Source: Rhizophagus irregularis
Lineage: Eukaryota; Glomeromycota; Glomeromycetes; Glomerales; Glomeraceae
DNA length: 64,000 nt
Reading direction: 5' to 3'
Assembly: GCF_026210795.1 (NCBI RefSeq)
Contig: NC_089460.1
Location: 2,070,501 to 2,134,500 of the forward strand
The translations under genes and the position numbers were made by a program. Shown here one piece after another: positions 21,668 to 33,719 of the stretch (positions are counted from its first letter, which is position 1; each line of letters begins with the position of its first letter). The notes under the pieces were generated by a model that was given only the letters and a program-made list of their open reading frames with translations, ran no database searches and was not told the origin of the DNA.

Positions 21668-24600
21668 TTACCAAAAAGAAATCCTAAGTAGAGGCTGAAC
21701 TGTTAAGCGGCGCCAAAAATCCAAATGTGAAATCCAAGATCCCCCACAGATTATATAAGAGGAAACCCAAATAACCCAGGAATCCAAGGAAACTGTCGCC
21801 AAGGAAGGTGTGGAAGAATCAAGAGGAATGTTAAAGGAAGGAAGAGGAATAGAAGAAGGCCCAAGAGCTGACGATTTCAATTTTTTAGTAATGCCTTGAG
21901 CTGATTCCCAATGATGGAAGAAAATGGAACGGCACAACCAGATTTGCACATAAAGGTCAAAATGAAAGTCGTGCAAAGGTGTATCTAAAATAAACCATAT
22001 GGTAAGTGAAGAAAAATAATTTCCAAGGAATTCTGTAAGGGATATCGGTATAAGTTCTCGCGCGAGTCTCAGGCAAGAAAAAGAAGGAGGGTCACAATCC
22101 CAACAATCAAGAGCCATAAAATCAGCAACAAAAGAGTCTGGTAAGGGTAATAAAGGTGACGCAGAAATAAATTTATCAAGACAATTGGCTCGAAGAGCCA
22201 ATAAAAGAGTTTTAAAAGTAATCAAAGGGCTAAATTCTGGTAAGATATAAGGACAAGTCCACAAGTGGTCTAAAGACTCAGGAAAGAAGTTACATTGAGG
22301 ACAAAGGCAACTCGGATCATAAAGGTGAGGCTTTCGTCGCTGAAGAGTTGTAAGCGTCGGAAGCATGTCTAATAGTAGTTTGATACGGAAACTACAAAAC
22401 TCGGAACGGCCATTCCGATGGGAGACAAAGTGCTTATTGTTAGTCAGACAAAATTTGGTGCAAGCCCAATCAATATCGGAAGTCGAAGAGAAGGAATTAA
22501 ATCTTGGTAATACAGCAAGAGTTAAAAGACTCTTAGCATCAAAAATATCTCTAATAAATTTCCGGATATTCATATCCACAAGTAAGGAATTAAATTGTAA
22601 AATACAAGGAGCCAGTAATTCCAATGATGGATGAGAAGAAAGATGTGAGTCCGTATGAGCGGCTTTAGCTAATGCATCCACATGATTATTTAAAGGGTCG
22701 TCACTATGAGCAGGAACCTTGAGCAAAGAAACATCCAGCTTCTTTTGTGACATAATGGTACGTATGGAAGACCACAAAAGGTGGTTAGGTTCTTTAAGCA
22801 ATTTAGGAATAAAAGGAGCATCCACATACAAAGACCATAAAGAAAGTAATTGAGCACAATCAGTGGCGACAGTAATCTTTGAATCTCGAGGGAGGGAGTC
22901 CAATCCGTGCAATAAAGCAAAGACTTCTGAACGTAAAGCAGAAGGAAAAATGGAAGAAATATTATTATAGTGAGATTCCAAAATAAATCCATCAGGATCT
23001 ATAGCAGTCCATGCAAAAGCCATCGAGGATACCGGATGACTAGGAGGAGAAAGGAAGGAACCATCAATATAAAGTGTAGACACCGAAGAAGGAAGTTGGA
23101 TATCAGAAATCCTAGGCACTTGTTCATTCGTGGAAGGTAACCGATCCGGAGCAAAGAGATGAAATAGTAAAAGAGATTTGGCATAGCCTAACGAGGCAGA
23201 AAGTGAAACCGAGCGAGTATCCGCATGTATATAAGTACGAGGTTTCGTCGGATAACGGATCAGAGTTGATAAAGACACATAGGAGAAACACTTTTCAGAA
23301 GGACATCTTTTAAGCAATGTCTTAGAGGTAGAGGATCGTGGGAGAGCAGAGGCACAACCTTGGCATGCAGTAAAATCAGAAAGCAAGTCATCAACCGAAG
23401 ACGCAATCCAATGTGAGATAAGAGCTTCATTACGTGGAGCAGGATATGTAGTAATCACACGGCCAACAAGAAAAGAATTAGTATTACGATTGAAAGAAAT
23501 AGCCCATTGAGGATTAAACCAATAATTTTGACTAATGTCAATAAAAAAAATAGAAGCTACAGTGTAAGAACTAGAAATTCTAAATTGTTGTAAAATAAAA
23601 AAAGAAGGAGAATTAGGAATAACAATAAGATTAAACAAATAAGTAAACCAAGCGGGCACAGATCCTTTGTTCGATACTCGTTTAAGAAAGCGTAAATCTT
23701 TCCATGAGAGAAGTCAAGAGCCACACGGAGAAACCAGTTGGGCAAAAAAACGAGTACCAAAATTGTTTCGAACATTTTTCATGGAAGTAAATAAATCTTT
23801 TGGTAAAATAGACCGGAGTGGTATCGCCGGACGTAAATCTTTCCTCGGAGGTCAGAATAATAAAGACCACGTGATATTTAACCGAGAAGAGAACAATAAA
23901 GAATTAAATAAAGAATGTGTTCGTAAAGGAAAGGTATGGGACCATGGTTCCAGGTCAATAGTAGAAGGACAGGCATCACAGTCCAAAAAACCTTGGAGAT
24001 AAGTAATCATGTAATTGGCAAAGAGCTTATATGAAGGGTGAGAAAAAATTTTCTGCCATGAAGCCACATGGGATGATAGAAATCGACCAAATGCTTGTTG
24101 AATAGAAAAGGGCAACAATGTGAAAAGCGTGGAAAGAGGAGTGACTGAGGCCAAACCAGCCTTCTGACGAATAAGGGAAAGCATTGGAGAAACCATGCGA
24201 TTAATGGTGGATTCAGCAAATAATGTGGATTGTAGGCGAAACTCTAGCCTCAGAAGTAAAACAATATTGTAAAAATAAGCCACATGTTGTGCCAAAAGCT
24301 TTTTAGGACTAAGTAAAGCAGCCATATCTTTGACCATGGAAACAGTTTGGTTATAAACAAAACGAGAAGAAGCCGAAAGACAGAACCAAACACCTAAAAA
24401 ACGGAAAGAAGTAGATAAAGCTAACGCTTTTAAAGTAAGAGTAGGATTTGAAATTAAAAAAGAGGGAGAAAGATCAAATGTTATATTTTGAGAGAATTGT
24501 TCAGAAGAAAGAAGGATATATTTTGCTGAGTTTGCTTGAGTATTATTTAAAGTATAAAATTCAGCAGTAATGGAAAGGCGATCTTCAATTCCTCGTTTAG

Positions 24601-27529
24601 ATGAAGCAATCAAAGTAGAGTCATCCATAAAAGTAATGTGGGAAATAGGCAAATTATATTGTTCATATTCAATCGGGGAATAATCCAGTAATGCAGAAGA
24701 TTTCAAAATAAAGGGATCACAAGCTTCTCGATTAAGCGTCGTAAGTAAAGGATCCAAATAAATTACCCATAATAACAGAGAAATAATTTCACCTTGGTCT
24801 ATACCAATTCTAACTCTATATCCAGAAGTATCACCATGGTGAGTAATAATTTTATTATTACGTCGTGTAAAGAGGTTGATAATAAATTTAATCAGTAAAG
24901 AAGGTATATGTAGACGGATTAAAGCTAGTCTAAGCATATTCAAATCAATTGAGTCAAAGGCCTTAGAAATGTCCTGAGAAACAATCCATAATTCTTGGTC
25001 ATCAGTTCTGTCAAAGCGTCGTTGATGAATAATAGCATCAAGCATCTTAATAGGGACGTTAGTGGAACCGCCTGGCAATCCAGCAAAATTACCACCTTGG
25101 AGCACTTGGTTGTCAGCTAAGATTTTTGAAAGTCGAGTTGTAACGACCTTAACCACACATTTTCGTACTGTTTCCAATAGAGTGATAGGCCACGTATTCT
25201 TCAATTGAGCGTCAAATTCATGAGGCTTTGGAATGGGATAAACAAGCGCTTCACGCCAGTCAGCAGGAATATTTCCATGAATGAGACAAGCATTGGCTAA
25301 TGCAAGGGACAAATTGAAAGCTTCTCCAGTTAAATGTTTAAGCATCTCATAAGAGATCTTGGAAGGACCAGAGGCTTTATTATTAGGCATAGAATTAAGA
25401 GTGTTCTTCCATTCATCGGCCAGAATAGGAGACATAACCGAGTTATATAAAGACGAATCGATGTCAGAAAGAGGAGTATACGCTCTTTGCCAACGTGAAG
25501 GAAATAAATCCGTAGAGGAATACTGGACCAAAGGAGGAGTAACAACCGATTGAAAATGTTTAATAGCAGCTTGTTTGATAACTGAAGAATCAGTAAGTAA
25601 AGTGGGTTTGGAGTCAATTACTACCAAAACTCTATCAAGAACGATAGAACGATGTTCCACTGATAGGGCTGAAGAAATAAAAGAGCCTGGAGACGTAGAA
25701 AAATGTTCATCTCTAAGAGCAGTATAATATTCAATGGAATCTACACGATGCTGATGAAATTGCGTAGAAAGATAAGCTGAGACCAAAGCTTTTTGTGAAC
25801 GCAAAAATTTGACAAAAGTGGGAAGTGGTGTTATACTATAAGAAGGTATAGTATAATCTGATAAAAGCGATTTAAGAAGAATTAATTGAGTAGGTAAAGA
25901 ATTAATCAATTGTGAAATTTGAGCAGGACGACTAGGCCTAGATGTAGTCAATTTAAACAATAATCTATCCAAGAATTTGTTGATAGCAATAAGCATGGTA
26001 AGCTCAGGAGGATATTTATGATGGTGAGTATTGGATACATGTTGGAATGGTAGAGAATCAATGGCACCACCAAGAATAGAACGTTTAAGGGCGTGCCAAA
26101 GTTTATCCAATGAAAGGGCTGAAAGTGAGGATATTGAAGGATGGTGTGTGGTCAAATATAATTCAAGACGAGAGTTTACTTCATTGGAAAATGTGTCCCA
26201 AATATCTTCATTCAAGTTCTTGTAAAGAAAGATGGTGCGTTGTTCGCTTTTCTGCTTTAATCGAGCTTTGGACAAAGTAGCGAAACAAGAGCTAAAATCA
26301 AAGGCCGTGATAAGTACACGGTGATCAGTAAATTGATTATCATTCAACTTAGGACAAGTTTCAACTTGAGAGAAAAGACCAGGAGCAGGAAATCCAGGGG
26401 ATGACCAAATATAATCAAGTTTTGAAAAACCATTCGGATGATAAAAGGTAGGACTAGGACCTGAAGTTGAAGAAATATGGGATTGATGATCCGTAAAATA
26501 TCGAGAAGAAAGTGATCGCAAAATTTTCAAGTGATGTTGAGGAAGATGTGAATGTGAATTTTCATCTGCATTAAAATCACCAAGGATGACTACGTGATAA
26601 TTATTAGAGCGGGCTTTATCAAGCCATAAATTAAGTTGGGCAAAAATAGCATCACGTTCTTTATAATGAATAGAATGATAGGGAGGAATATAAACGGAAA
26701 TGATAGAAATTTTAGTTTGATGAAAAAAAAGATCTAATTTTAAGAGACGACCATTCCAAGGATCAATTTTCTGAACATGTTTATGTAAAGGATGTCGAAG
26801 CAAAAGACTAACACCATCATGAGGTCGTGAATTAGAAGGGGAAGGAGCCCAATAGGACTTAAAATTATGAAGGGAATGTTCATTTTGATAAATAAATTTA
26901 GCACCAGAAGAAGTAAGACGAGTATCATTTAAAGATAAAACGCCGAAAGAAGAATGAAGGAAATAATTTAACAGATGTAATTGTCGAACAGGAGAACACA
27001 AACCATTAACATTGATTTGTCCAAAGTTAATAAGAGGGGAAGGAAGGGAGGAAGAGGAAGGATTATTAAGACTATTAGTATCAAGTTTCGCACTAGTAGG
27101 GAGGTGAAATCCCTGTGATGCACCCAATATAAATTGGTGTTCAATCATATGAAGGGGAAGGTTTTGAGGGGGAGAAAGAGTCCAATTTATCCATAATCGA
27201 ACCAAGTTGGGCAGAAAGATTCTTTTGTGTATTAGTAACATTAAAAATTTCTGATTGCAAACGGGAAGTGCTAGCATCGGGGGCAATATTAGTAGGTCGG
27301 GAGGCAGGTAAGGGGACATGTCTTTTTGATAGGACGGAGCTAGGATCCAGGGCTGAGAAGGAAGCATCAGGAGAAACGTCCATAAGAGAAGAGGAAGTAT
27401 GGGGAGGAAGATTGAAACCAGAATTCGTGTCTTGGGTTGGAGCATCATCCCATCCATTATCATAAGAATGATTATAATGTTCATGAGCATCCTGAGGCGA
27501 ATGCAATTCAGAATCGCCAGGGGCATCAT
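21668..27529 (-). pseudogene. LINE ORF2 of copy 3 (longest open version)
   Basis: An open frame of 1225 codons (23852-27529) includes the whole endonuclease (FGQINVNGL, ILGDFNADE, KLDYIWSS, TDHRVL) and RT (SQDISKAFDSIDLN, FMDDSTLIASS); its first ~150 codons overlap the end of ORF1 and are probably not translated. It ends at the same TGA as copy 2 (23852). The frame continues past this stop and past a second CGA-to-TGA change near 23714 into an open 663-codon stretch (21668-23659). That stretch carries RNase H (YIDGSFLSPP, SALRSEVFALLHGL, VATDCAQLL, NNHVDALAKAA) and the zinc finger (CPQCNFFPESLDHLWTC). Only these two stops separate it from a full-length ORF2. Confidence 0.85.
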
Positions 27530-29259
27530 AATTCATCATGGATTCCAGTTCAGATAACCTATACTCATGAGACGTAATAGTATCATTCATCCAAGAGACA
27601 GTTTCTTCCAAAGTATGGAGAGTGTTAGCGATCTCTTTGATCTGCGCCTTTAATTCATCAATAACATGCTGAGGAAGCGTAGGGGCAGGATTGTCGGATG
27701 AAGAAGTAGGTGTAGTAGAAATGATAGGATGAGGTCTGTGCGGAGGTTGAGTAGGTCCAGAAGAATTTTCATTGTTCCTGGGATTATTATTATTATTGTT
27801 GGGCCGGTTGCTACTTCGAGAAGTATTGGGACGAGAAGAGTTAGAATTATTATTGCTATTGTTAGAGCGGAATGAAGAGGAATTATTATTGCGAGATCGA
27901 GAATTGGAACGTGATCTTGAATGGGAATTAGAATTGTCACGTGACTGTCATGAATCCTGACGGCCACGTCTAGGGCCAGCATTGAAGCGAGAGTAAAGTT
28001 TGTTAAGGCGATCGTCCACTTTTCGTGTGGTACGGGGATTGCATATAGAGGGAGAACAACCAGGACGCCCACAAACATGACATAGAGTTTGTGCATCATT
28101 AGGAGAGTGCCATGTTAATCCTTTGCCGCGGAAAGCCACGGTCATTTCTTTGGCAGCTTCAAGAGATTCGAATGAGGAGAAATTCAAATATACATATGGT
28201 TTAGGCTTGTAGGAATTGATAGATAATAGAACGTTAAGGGCCTTAGCATTGACTTGAGTGGCAATTTCTAGTAGATCAGCTTCTTTAATATTCTTAGGAA
28301 TACCGGCAAGGATAGCAACATGTTCTCTGCGGCTATCGCGTTGGGATTTCGAAAAAGATGCTGGGCAGACACGTAAAGAATTACCAAGGCAAATGATTGC
28401 CCAAATATCATTGAATTGGGTAACTGCATCCGCACAGGTAAACTGGATATGTCCATTATAGTAATGTTTTTTAGGGGTGAGTTTGCATTTAACCACAGTA
28501 CCATATCGGGAAAATGCCTGACGGACTTGAGTCTCAGTAAGGAAAAGTGGGATATCAGTGACGAACAAAGACTTACGTCACTGAGTTTGGCGTCTGCAGG
28601 GGAATAATGACTGAAGACCAAATCGAGGAGATCGGCACGTGGGGAACTGACACAATCGGTAAAATCATGTTGATCAAAGAAGAAGACAAGGATTTTTTTA
28701 TTATCGCCTGATCCATCGCAGCGTGCGCGGGTGCCATATGAGGAATAATGGGAGAGTGAGCAATCCACTTCGTCACACATGGAGCGATTGGTGGTAAATT
28801 TAGTCTTGAACGCGTCAGGCGCGTCGCGTAAATATGCCGCAGCATAATAACGAGATGGAGCGGATTTTATAGCGGCAGCGTTACCATCAGGGGATGGTCG
28901 TCGTTCGGGAACATCAAAGGCAACAGTTTTGCCTTTACCATTGGTGTTAGTGGGAGCATGGATAGAAACGTCAACAGTTTCAACAGGAGTAGTAGTGTTT
29001 TGAGGAGAGGTAAACACTTGGACTTTGTTGACAGGAAGACCAGAAGGAACGGTAGAAGTAAGGGTGGGAGCAGAAGCAGAAGGCGAAGTTATATCAACAT
29101 TCATAGCATCATCAGTGACAATACGTGAACGTTTATTAGGCGCGCTAGCGGTAGTCGTGGGAGACAAAGGTCAGTCTCCAGAGGGAGTAGAAGTAATAGG
29201 ACGCGGTGGCGGCGGAATATCTGGGTTAATAACAGAAGGAGCTGGAGGTGAAGACATAG
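27141..29259 (-). pseudogene. LINE ORF1 of copy 3 (broken)
   Basis: Pieces with ORF1 identity: 28268-29167 (N-terminal half), 27948-28568 (RRM region, FVTDIPLFLTETQVRQAF, and knuckle CHVCGRPGCSPSIC) and 27141-27611 (coiled coil and C terminus ending LGSIMDKLDSFSPSKPSPSYD). Breaks are a frameshift near 28570, an in-frame stop at 27948 just before the Ser/Arg-rich tract, and a shift near the N terminus. The upstream initiation region (MSSPPAPSVINPDIPPPPRP-like) lies at 29200-29259. Confidence 0.8.
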
Positions 29260-29909
29260 TAGAAGCTCAGTAAAGAGGAAGGCAACTGAAGAAATATTAG
29301 TATTTAGAACGAGCACTTAGAAATTTTCGAACGAAAATTTCAAAAATAAATTTTTATTAGTATTTTCAAAAATTCAGGAAAGAGTTGCGATGATCCTCAT
29401 ATTTGGTGATTATAAAGAGATGTGACTATATAAAAAATTTCTTATATTTGTATATCATAATTCTGGCCAAAAATTAACATAATTTTAGCCAGAATTATAC
29501 TTAAAACTTTATTGTATCATAATTTCACCAATATTAATCGTAGAAAGATGATGTTACCGCCATTCGATTTGTCTTGATGGGACAGTTCTAATGGTATAAA
29601 ATACGTCGAAATCCAATTACTAGATTAATTTCAGAAATTAAAAAAAATATTAATGGTTTTTGTGTAATAACTCTGTCAATATTGATCCTAGAAAGACGAT
29701 CTTACTACCATTCGATTCGCCTTGATGAGACAAATCTAATGGTATAAGATACATCGAAATCCAATCACTAGATCAATTTCCGAAATTAAAAAATATTAAA
29801 TGGTTTTTAAGTAATAACTCTGTCAATATTGATCACAGAGAGATGAGCTTACCACCATTCGATTCGTCTCGATGAGGCAATTCCAACGAGCTATAAATTG
29901 TCTTTTTAC

Positions 29910-31424
29910 TTTGCTATGTTTACGGCCAGACCACCCATTGCCTCTTTTTGAGACTAATTTCGGGTCTGTATCCTATCATCTTCATTGGGCAACCATTATA
30001 CCGAGTACTTAATTCCTCAGGTAACAGCACCACTATAGAAGACATCCCCCATCAGGCCACTTTAGGCTAATCTGAAGCTAGGTACACGCCGTCTACTCAT
30101 CCTATACCCATTGCATGATACTGATACTCAATTTATTTTACAACCTTTAGAGAGCATCTACTTTTATAGAGGACTTTTGACAGGTAACATCAACCATCTA
30201 TGCTACCTGTTTTGTGCACAAACACCTTGGTTGGTCTAAGATCTAACAGAAGGTCTACATATCCGCCGATTTGCAGAATTTGCCGATCATCAATTATGTG
30301 GCGCAGTACCGATTAAAATCGATCAAAACCCGTTCCTACGTAAGAAAAAATGTTAAAAATATATAAAAAAACCTTTAAGACCTCTCCCAAAATATTTACC
30401 TCTTTAACCCGAAACCAGTAGAAGGAGTTTCTAGAAAAAAAGGGAAAAAAATATTATAAAGTTAGTTTATTAAAAAAAGAAAGAAAAACTTTACAAAAAT
30501 ACAGAATATTTAATGATTTAACGAAAAAAAATTAACTGAAAAATAATTAATAATAAATATCAAATAGATTATAATTAAACAACTAATCAATACATAATTT
30601 AATTTCGCTAAATCATTGTTATTAATATTTAGAGTTATATCTTTATTGAAAGATTTTTTTGAATAATTTTGCTTTCTAAATGAATTTTTTTTATAAACTA
30701 TAAAAAAAAAAATAAAAAAACAGTTCCAAGTTGTGTCTAATGTAAAATAATTACTAATATACTTGCAAAAATTCTCAACTTACTTGATGTAAAAACTGGT
30801 TGAAAAGTTGATGGGGAGTTGATGGGGAGTTTAATAGGGAGTTTACGAAAGAAAAAAAATTTTTTAACGCAACTTTTTGTTGAAGTAATTTCTTGATATC
30901 TGTCATATGATTATGTAGTACAAGTGTGATCATTTTTGCAAAACTTAATTTACCTAATTTTTATTAAATTATTGTCAAATTCCTTAATTTAGACGAATTT
31001 TGTTAATTCCGCAGATCGGCAGATATGAACTACCACTAAGATATTGCACCCTCAGCTTTACCATCTAGGACGACCATCTAGCCATTACTGACCCCAAGTG
31101 GTATCGTAGAGTAACTATCCGGACAGGAAGTCCCCCCAAGGTATAGTAGTGACCAAAACGAGAACAGGATTGTAGCATGCAGTAGGGGAACGTTAGAAGG
31201 ACACCATGACCACCCTTAGTTGAAATGTGCGGCCTAACCGTACACACTAATTCACCATAATGCAGTCCAACTATGCTAATCCCTGTACCTTCACGCTATT
31301 GGTTGTAGCGTCCGCAGTAAAATTCTTTTTATTTCTGTGGTCATGGGAATTGAACCTGCGACCTCACCATACTCAGGCTTAATAAGAGTCTCAGTGACTA
31401 ACCACTAAGATAGGGTGACCAACC
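29910..31424 (-). mobile_element. tRNA-headed SINE-like element, left copy (interrupted)
   Basis: An inverted copy of the element at 31579-32575. The tRNA-like head is at about 31330-31422 (minus) and the tail at 29910. Target duplications of 19 nt with one mismatch flank it (29891-29909, 31425-31443, ending GTCTTTTTAC); such long duplications are typical of target-primed retroposition. A 770-bp TIR element is inserted at 30258-31027, and about 250 bp of the middle seen in the right copy is missing. Confidence 0.7.
30258..31027. mobile_element. 770-bp TIR element inside the SINE-like element
   Basis: Absent at the corresponding place in the right SINE-like copy. The ends are inverted repeats of about 24 bp: CATATCCGCCGATTTGCAGA at the left, and CATATCTGCCGATCTGCGGA when the right end is read on the minus strand. 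The interior is AT-rich with no coding capacity. The target duplication looks like one or at most two bases, so the superfamily is unclear. Confidence 0.65.
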
Positions 31425-31578
31425 CTATAAATCGTCTTTTTACAATCACTAGGTACTGAGAAATCTAGCAAAATGTTAAATGGCGCAGTAAACGTAAATC
31501 AAGAAATATTATAATGCTGATATTTAACATTTTGTTAAATAACTCGTCAGCCAGCTGACGGAAAAAGGATAAAACTAC

Positions 31579-32575
31579 TAAGGTTGGTCACCCTATCTTG
31601 GTGGTTAGTCACTGAGACCCTCATTAAGCCTGAGTATGGTGAGATCGCAGGTTCGATTCCCATGACCATGGAAATAAAAAGAATTTTACTGCGGACGGGC
31701 CTTACTGAACCAATAGCGTGAAGGTACAGGGATTAGTGTAGTTGGACTGCATCATGGTGAATTAGTGTGTACAGTTAGGCCGCACATTTCAACTAAAGGT
31801 CATGATGTCCTTCTAACGTTCCCTATGAGGCCATTGGCACGTGCGCAGTCCTGTCCTCGAGGTCACTACTATACCTTGGCGGGGACTTCCTATCCGGGTG
31901 GTCACTTCACGATACCACTTGGGGTCAGTAATGGCTAGATGGTCGTCCTAGATGGTAAAACTGAGGATGCAATGTCTTAGTGGTAGTTAGACCTTCTGTT
32001 AGGTCTTAGGCCAACCAAGGTGTTCGTGCGGAACGGGTAAGCAGGTAGTTTATGGTTAGGTTCGATTCCCCACTTCTTGGGTCCTAGTTGGTGATCCCTG
32101 GTGGTTGATACCTACCATAAGGGGTGATCCTGGACAGAAGCCTGCTACTTCCTGTATGAGTGGTCACTACAAAGTATACCACTTGGGGTAAACAACTGTA
32201 CTATCGGTGTTAGGTAATCGCGGGCTGTAGTGGCCTTTGAGTGAGACTTAGTACCTAAAATGGTGGTATGGAAGGGTACTAGATGGTTGATGTTACCTGT
32301 CGAAAGTCCTCCATGAAAGTAAATGCTCTCTAAAGGTCGTAAAATAAATTGAGTATCAGTATCATGCAATAGATATAGGATGAGTAGGCGGCGTGTACCT
32401 AGCTTCAGATCAGCCTAAAATGGCCCGATGGGGGATGTCTTCTAAAGTGGTGCTGTTACCTGAGGAATTAAGTACTCGGTATAATGGTTGCCCAGTGAAG
32501 ATGATAGGAGGGCAGTGGACCCGAGATTAGTGCATAAGAGGTAATGGGTGGTCTGGCCGTAAACACTAGCAAAGG
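31579..32575 (+). mobile_element. tRNA-headed, dimeric SINE-like element, right copy (complete)
   Basis: 997 bp flanked by the perfect 16-nt repeat AAAAGGATAAAACTAC (31563-31578, 32576-32591). A tRNA-like head occupies 31585-31668: outer 7-mers TGGTCAC/ATGACCA pair at six of seven positions, an A-box-like CTTGGTGGTTAG lies at 31598-31609, and a good B box GGTTCGATTCC at 31650-31660. A second B box (GGTTCGATTCCCC, about 32051) and a second copy of the CACTTGGGGT segment (about 31917 and 32180) show that the body is a decayed dimer. No poly-A tail; it ends CACTAGCAAAGG. No protein is encoded. Confidence 0.7.
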
Positions 32576-33719
32576 AAAAGGATAAAACTACCACCATTCG
32601 ATTCGTCTCAGTGAGACGATTCTAACAAGCTATGATACATCTTTGTACGATTATTAGATGCCAAGTTATTTAATATATTCTTTATATAACTGTGATTATA
32701 AACGGTTCTTTTTAATATAAGATTTTTGAGGATAGGTGTGATAGTGACTATAGATAGATTGTGACTATATAGGATAGATTTTAATAATAAAGTGTTTTGA
32801 ACATTCAACTGGTGTGACTATATAGTAGAATGTGACTATAACGGGAGTGACTATAGAGGGAGTTGACTGTATATTATTTTTAGTATAAAGTTTATTACAC
32901 AAATACGTAAAATTTCATTACATAAACATATAAAATTTATTATACTATTTGTAGTATAAGTTTATTATATGGACACATAAAATTTCATTACACAGATATG
33001 CATGTACAATTTATTATACTATTTTTAGTATAAGTTTATTACACAAACACGTAAAATTTATTATATTATTATTAGTACTAATTTATTATATGGACATGTA
33101 AAATTTTATTACACAGATATGTAAAATTTATTATTATGTAAACATATAAAATTTTACTACACAAATACGTAAAATTTGTTATATTATTTTTAGTACTAGT
33201 TTATTATACAGATACATACAATTTCATTACACAAACACATAAAATTAAAAAAAAATATGTAAAAAAGAATTTTTTAAGAGTATCTGTGTAATATAAAAAA
33301 TTATAAAATAAAGTAAAGATCAGAGGATGAATGGAAGGTGGAATAAATTAAAGTTATTTTTAAACTGACTATAAACTTTTTTTTTATTTTTTTTTTATCA
33401 AAAAATATATATATCTGTAATTATTAATCAATTTTAAACTTATTTTAAATAGAAACTTTTTTATTTTTTTTAAAATAATTATATCTAAAAATTAGGCCAA
33501 TTTTAAAAGAAATAAAAAAATACCAAATATATAAAATAAATTATGTTTTATATAATCTATAAATTCTACTTAATTATAAATATTACTAAACTTATAAGGT
33601 AAAAATATACATGATTTAAAAATGTAACTGGAAAGGTGATAAAATTACTTAGTAAAAGAAAAATTTGGAATAAGGTAAATTTACAAAAATTTTATGGTAA
33701 CCTCTATGTGGGGTCCTAT

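Larger units (their letters stand above)
21406..29398 (-). mobile_element. Site-specific non-LTR retrotransposon, copy 3
   Basis: 7993 bp, minus strand, the farthest from the array's 3' boundary. The target 15-mer lies at 21391-21405 and 29399-29413; the latter continues straight into the other half of the pogo-like element. The 3' terminus reads with one base different (ATGCAAAC on the plus strand rather than GAGCAAAC). The 5' UTR is 29251-29398. It carries the longest open ORF2 of the array. Confidence 0.85.
4574..32869 (+). mobile_element. pogo/Tigger-like element, copy B (split by LINE array and two SINE-like insertions)
   Basis: The same 961-bp family as 1557-2517, same orientation, flanked by TA at 4572-4573 and 32870-32871. 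Pieces of the element lie at 4574-4627, 29399-29909, 31425-31578 and 32576-32869; joined, they match copy A throughout. The first break is at ATATTTGGTGATTAT (LINE array). The second and third are two independent SINE-like insertions with their own 16-19 bp target duplications. Its insertion point in element X differs from that of copy A, so the two pogo insertions are independent. Confidence 0.75.
4342..33719. mobile_element. TIR element X, copy B: outer shell of the transposon nest
   Basis: The left arm (about 4342-4571) is the reverse complement of the right arm of X-A (about 3020-3258). The right arm (about 32872-33719) is the reverse complement of the left part of X-A. The element itself is about 1.1 kb, opened up by a pogo-like insertion at a TA between 4573 and 32870 that now contains the LINE and SINE cargo. 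Flanks CATTAGGA and CTATAGGA may be an eroded 8-bp duplication. The right arm is rich in AAATTTATTATA and TTACACAAACACGTAAAA-type repeats. Confidence 0.6.

Noticed and set aside
4764-29398. LINE array explained by tandem duplication of one 8-kb unit
   Set aside because: Copies differ clearly in breaks and sequence, a 5'-truncated tail unit and a SINE-like fragment lie within the series, and every junction has the target 15-mer. Copies 2 and 3 alone could still be a duplication, since they share a stop.
31585-31668. Possible tRNA gene
   Set aside because: It has A and B boxes and near-complementary ends, but the T stem pairs poorly, no clean anticodon arm is seen, it is 84 nt, and an inverted copy exists. 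It is the head of a SINE-like retroposon.
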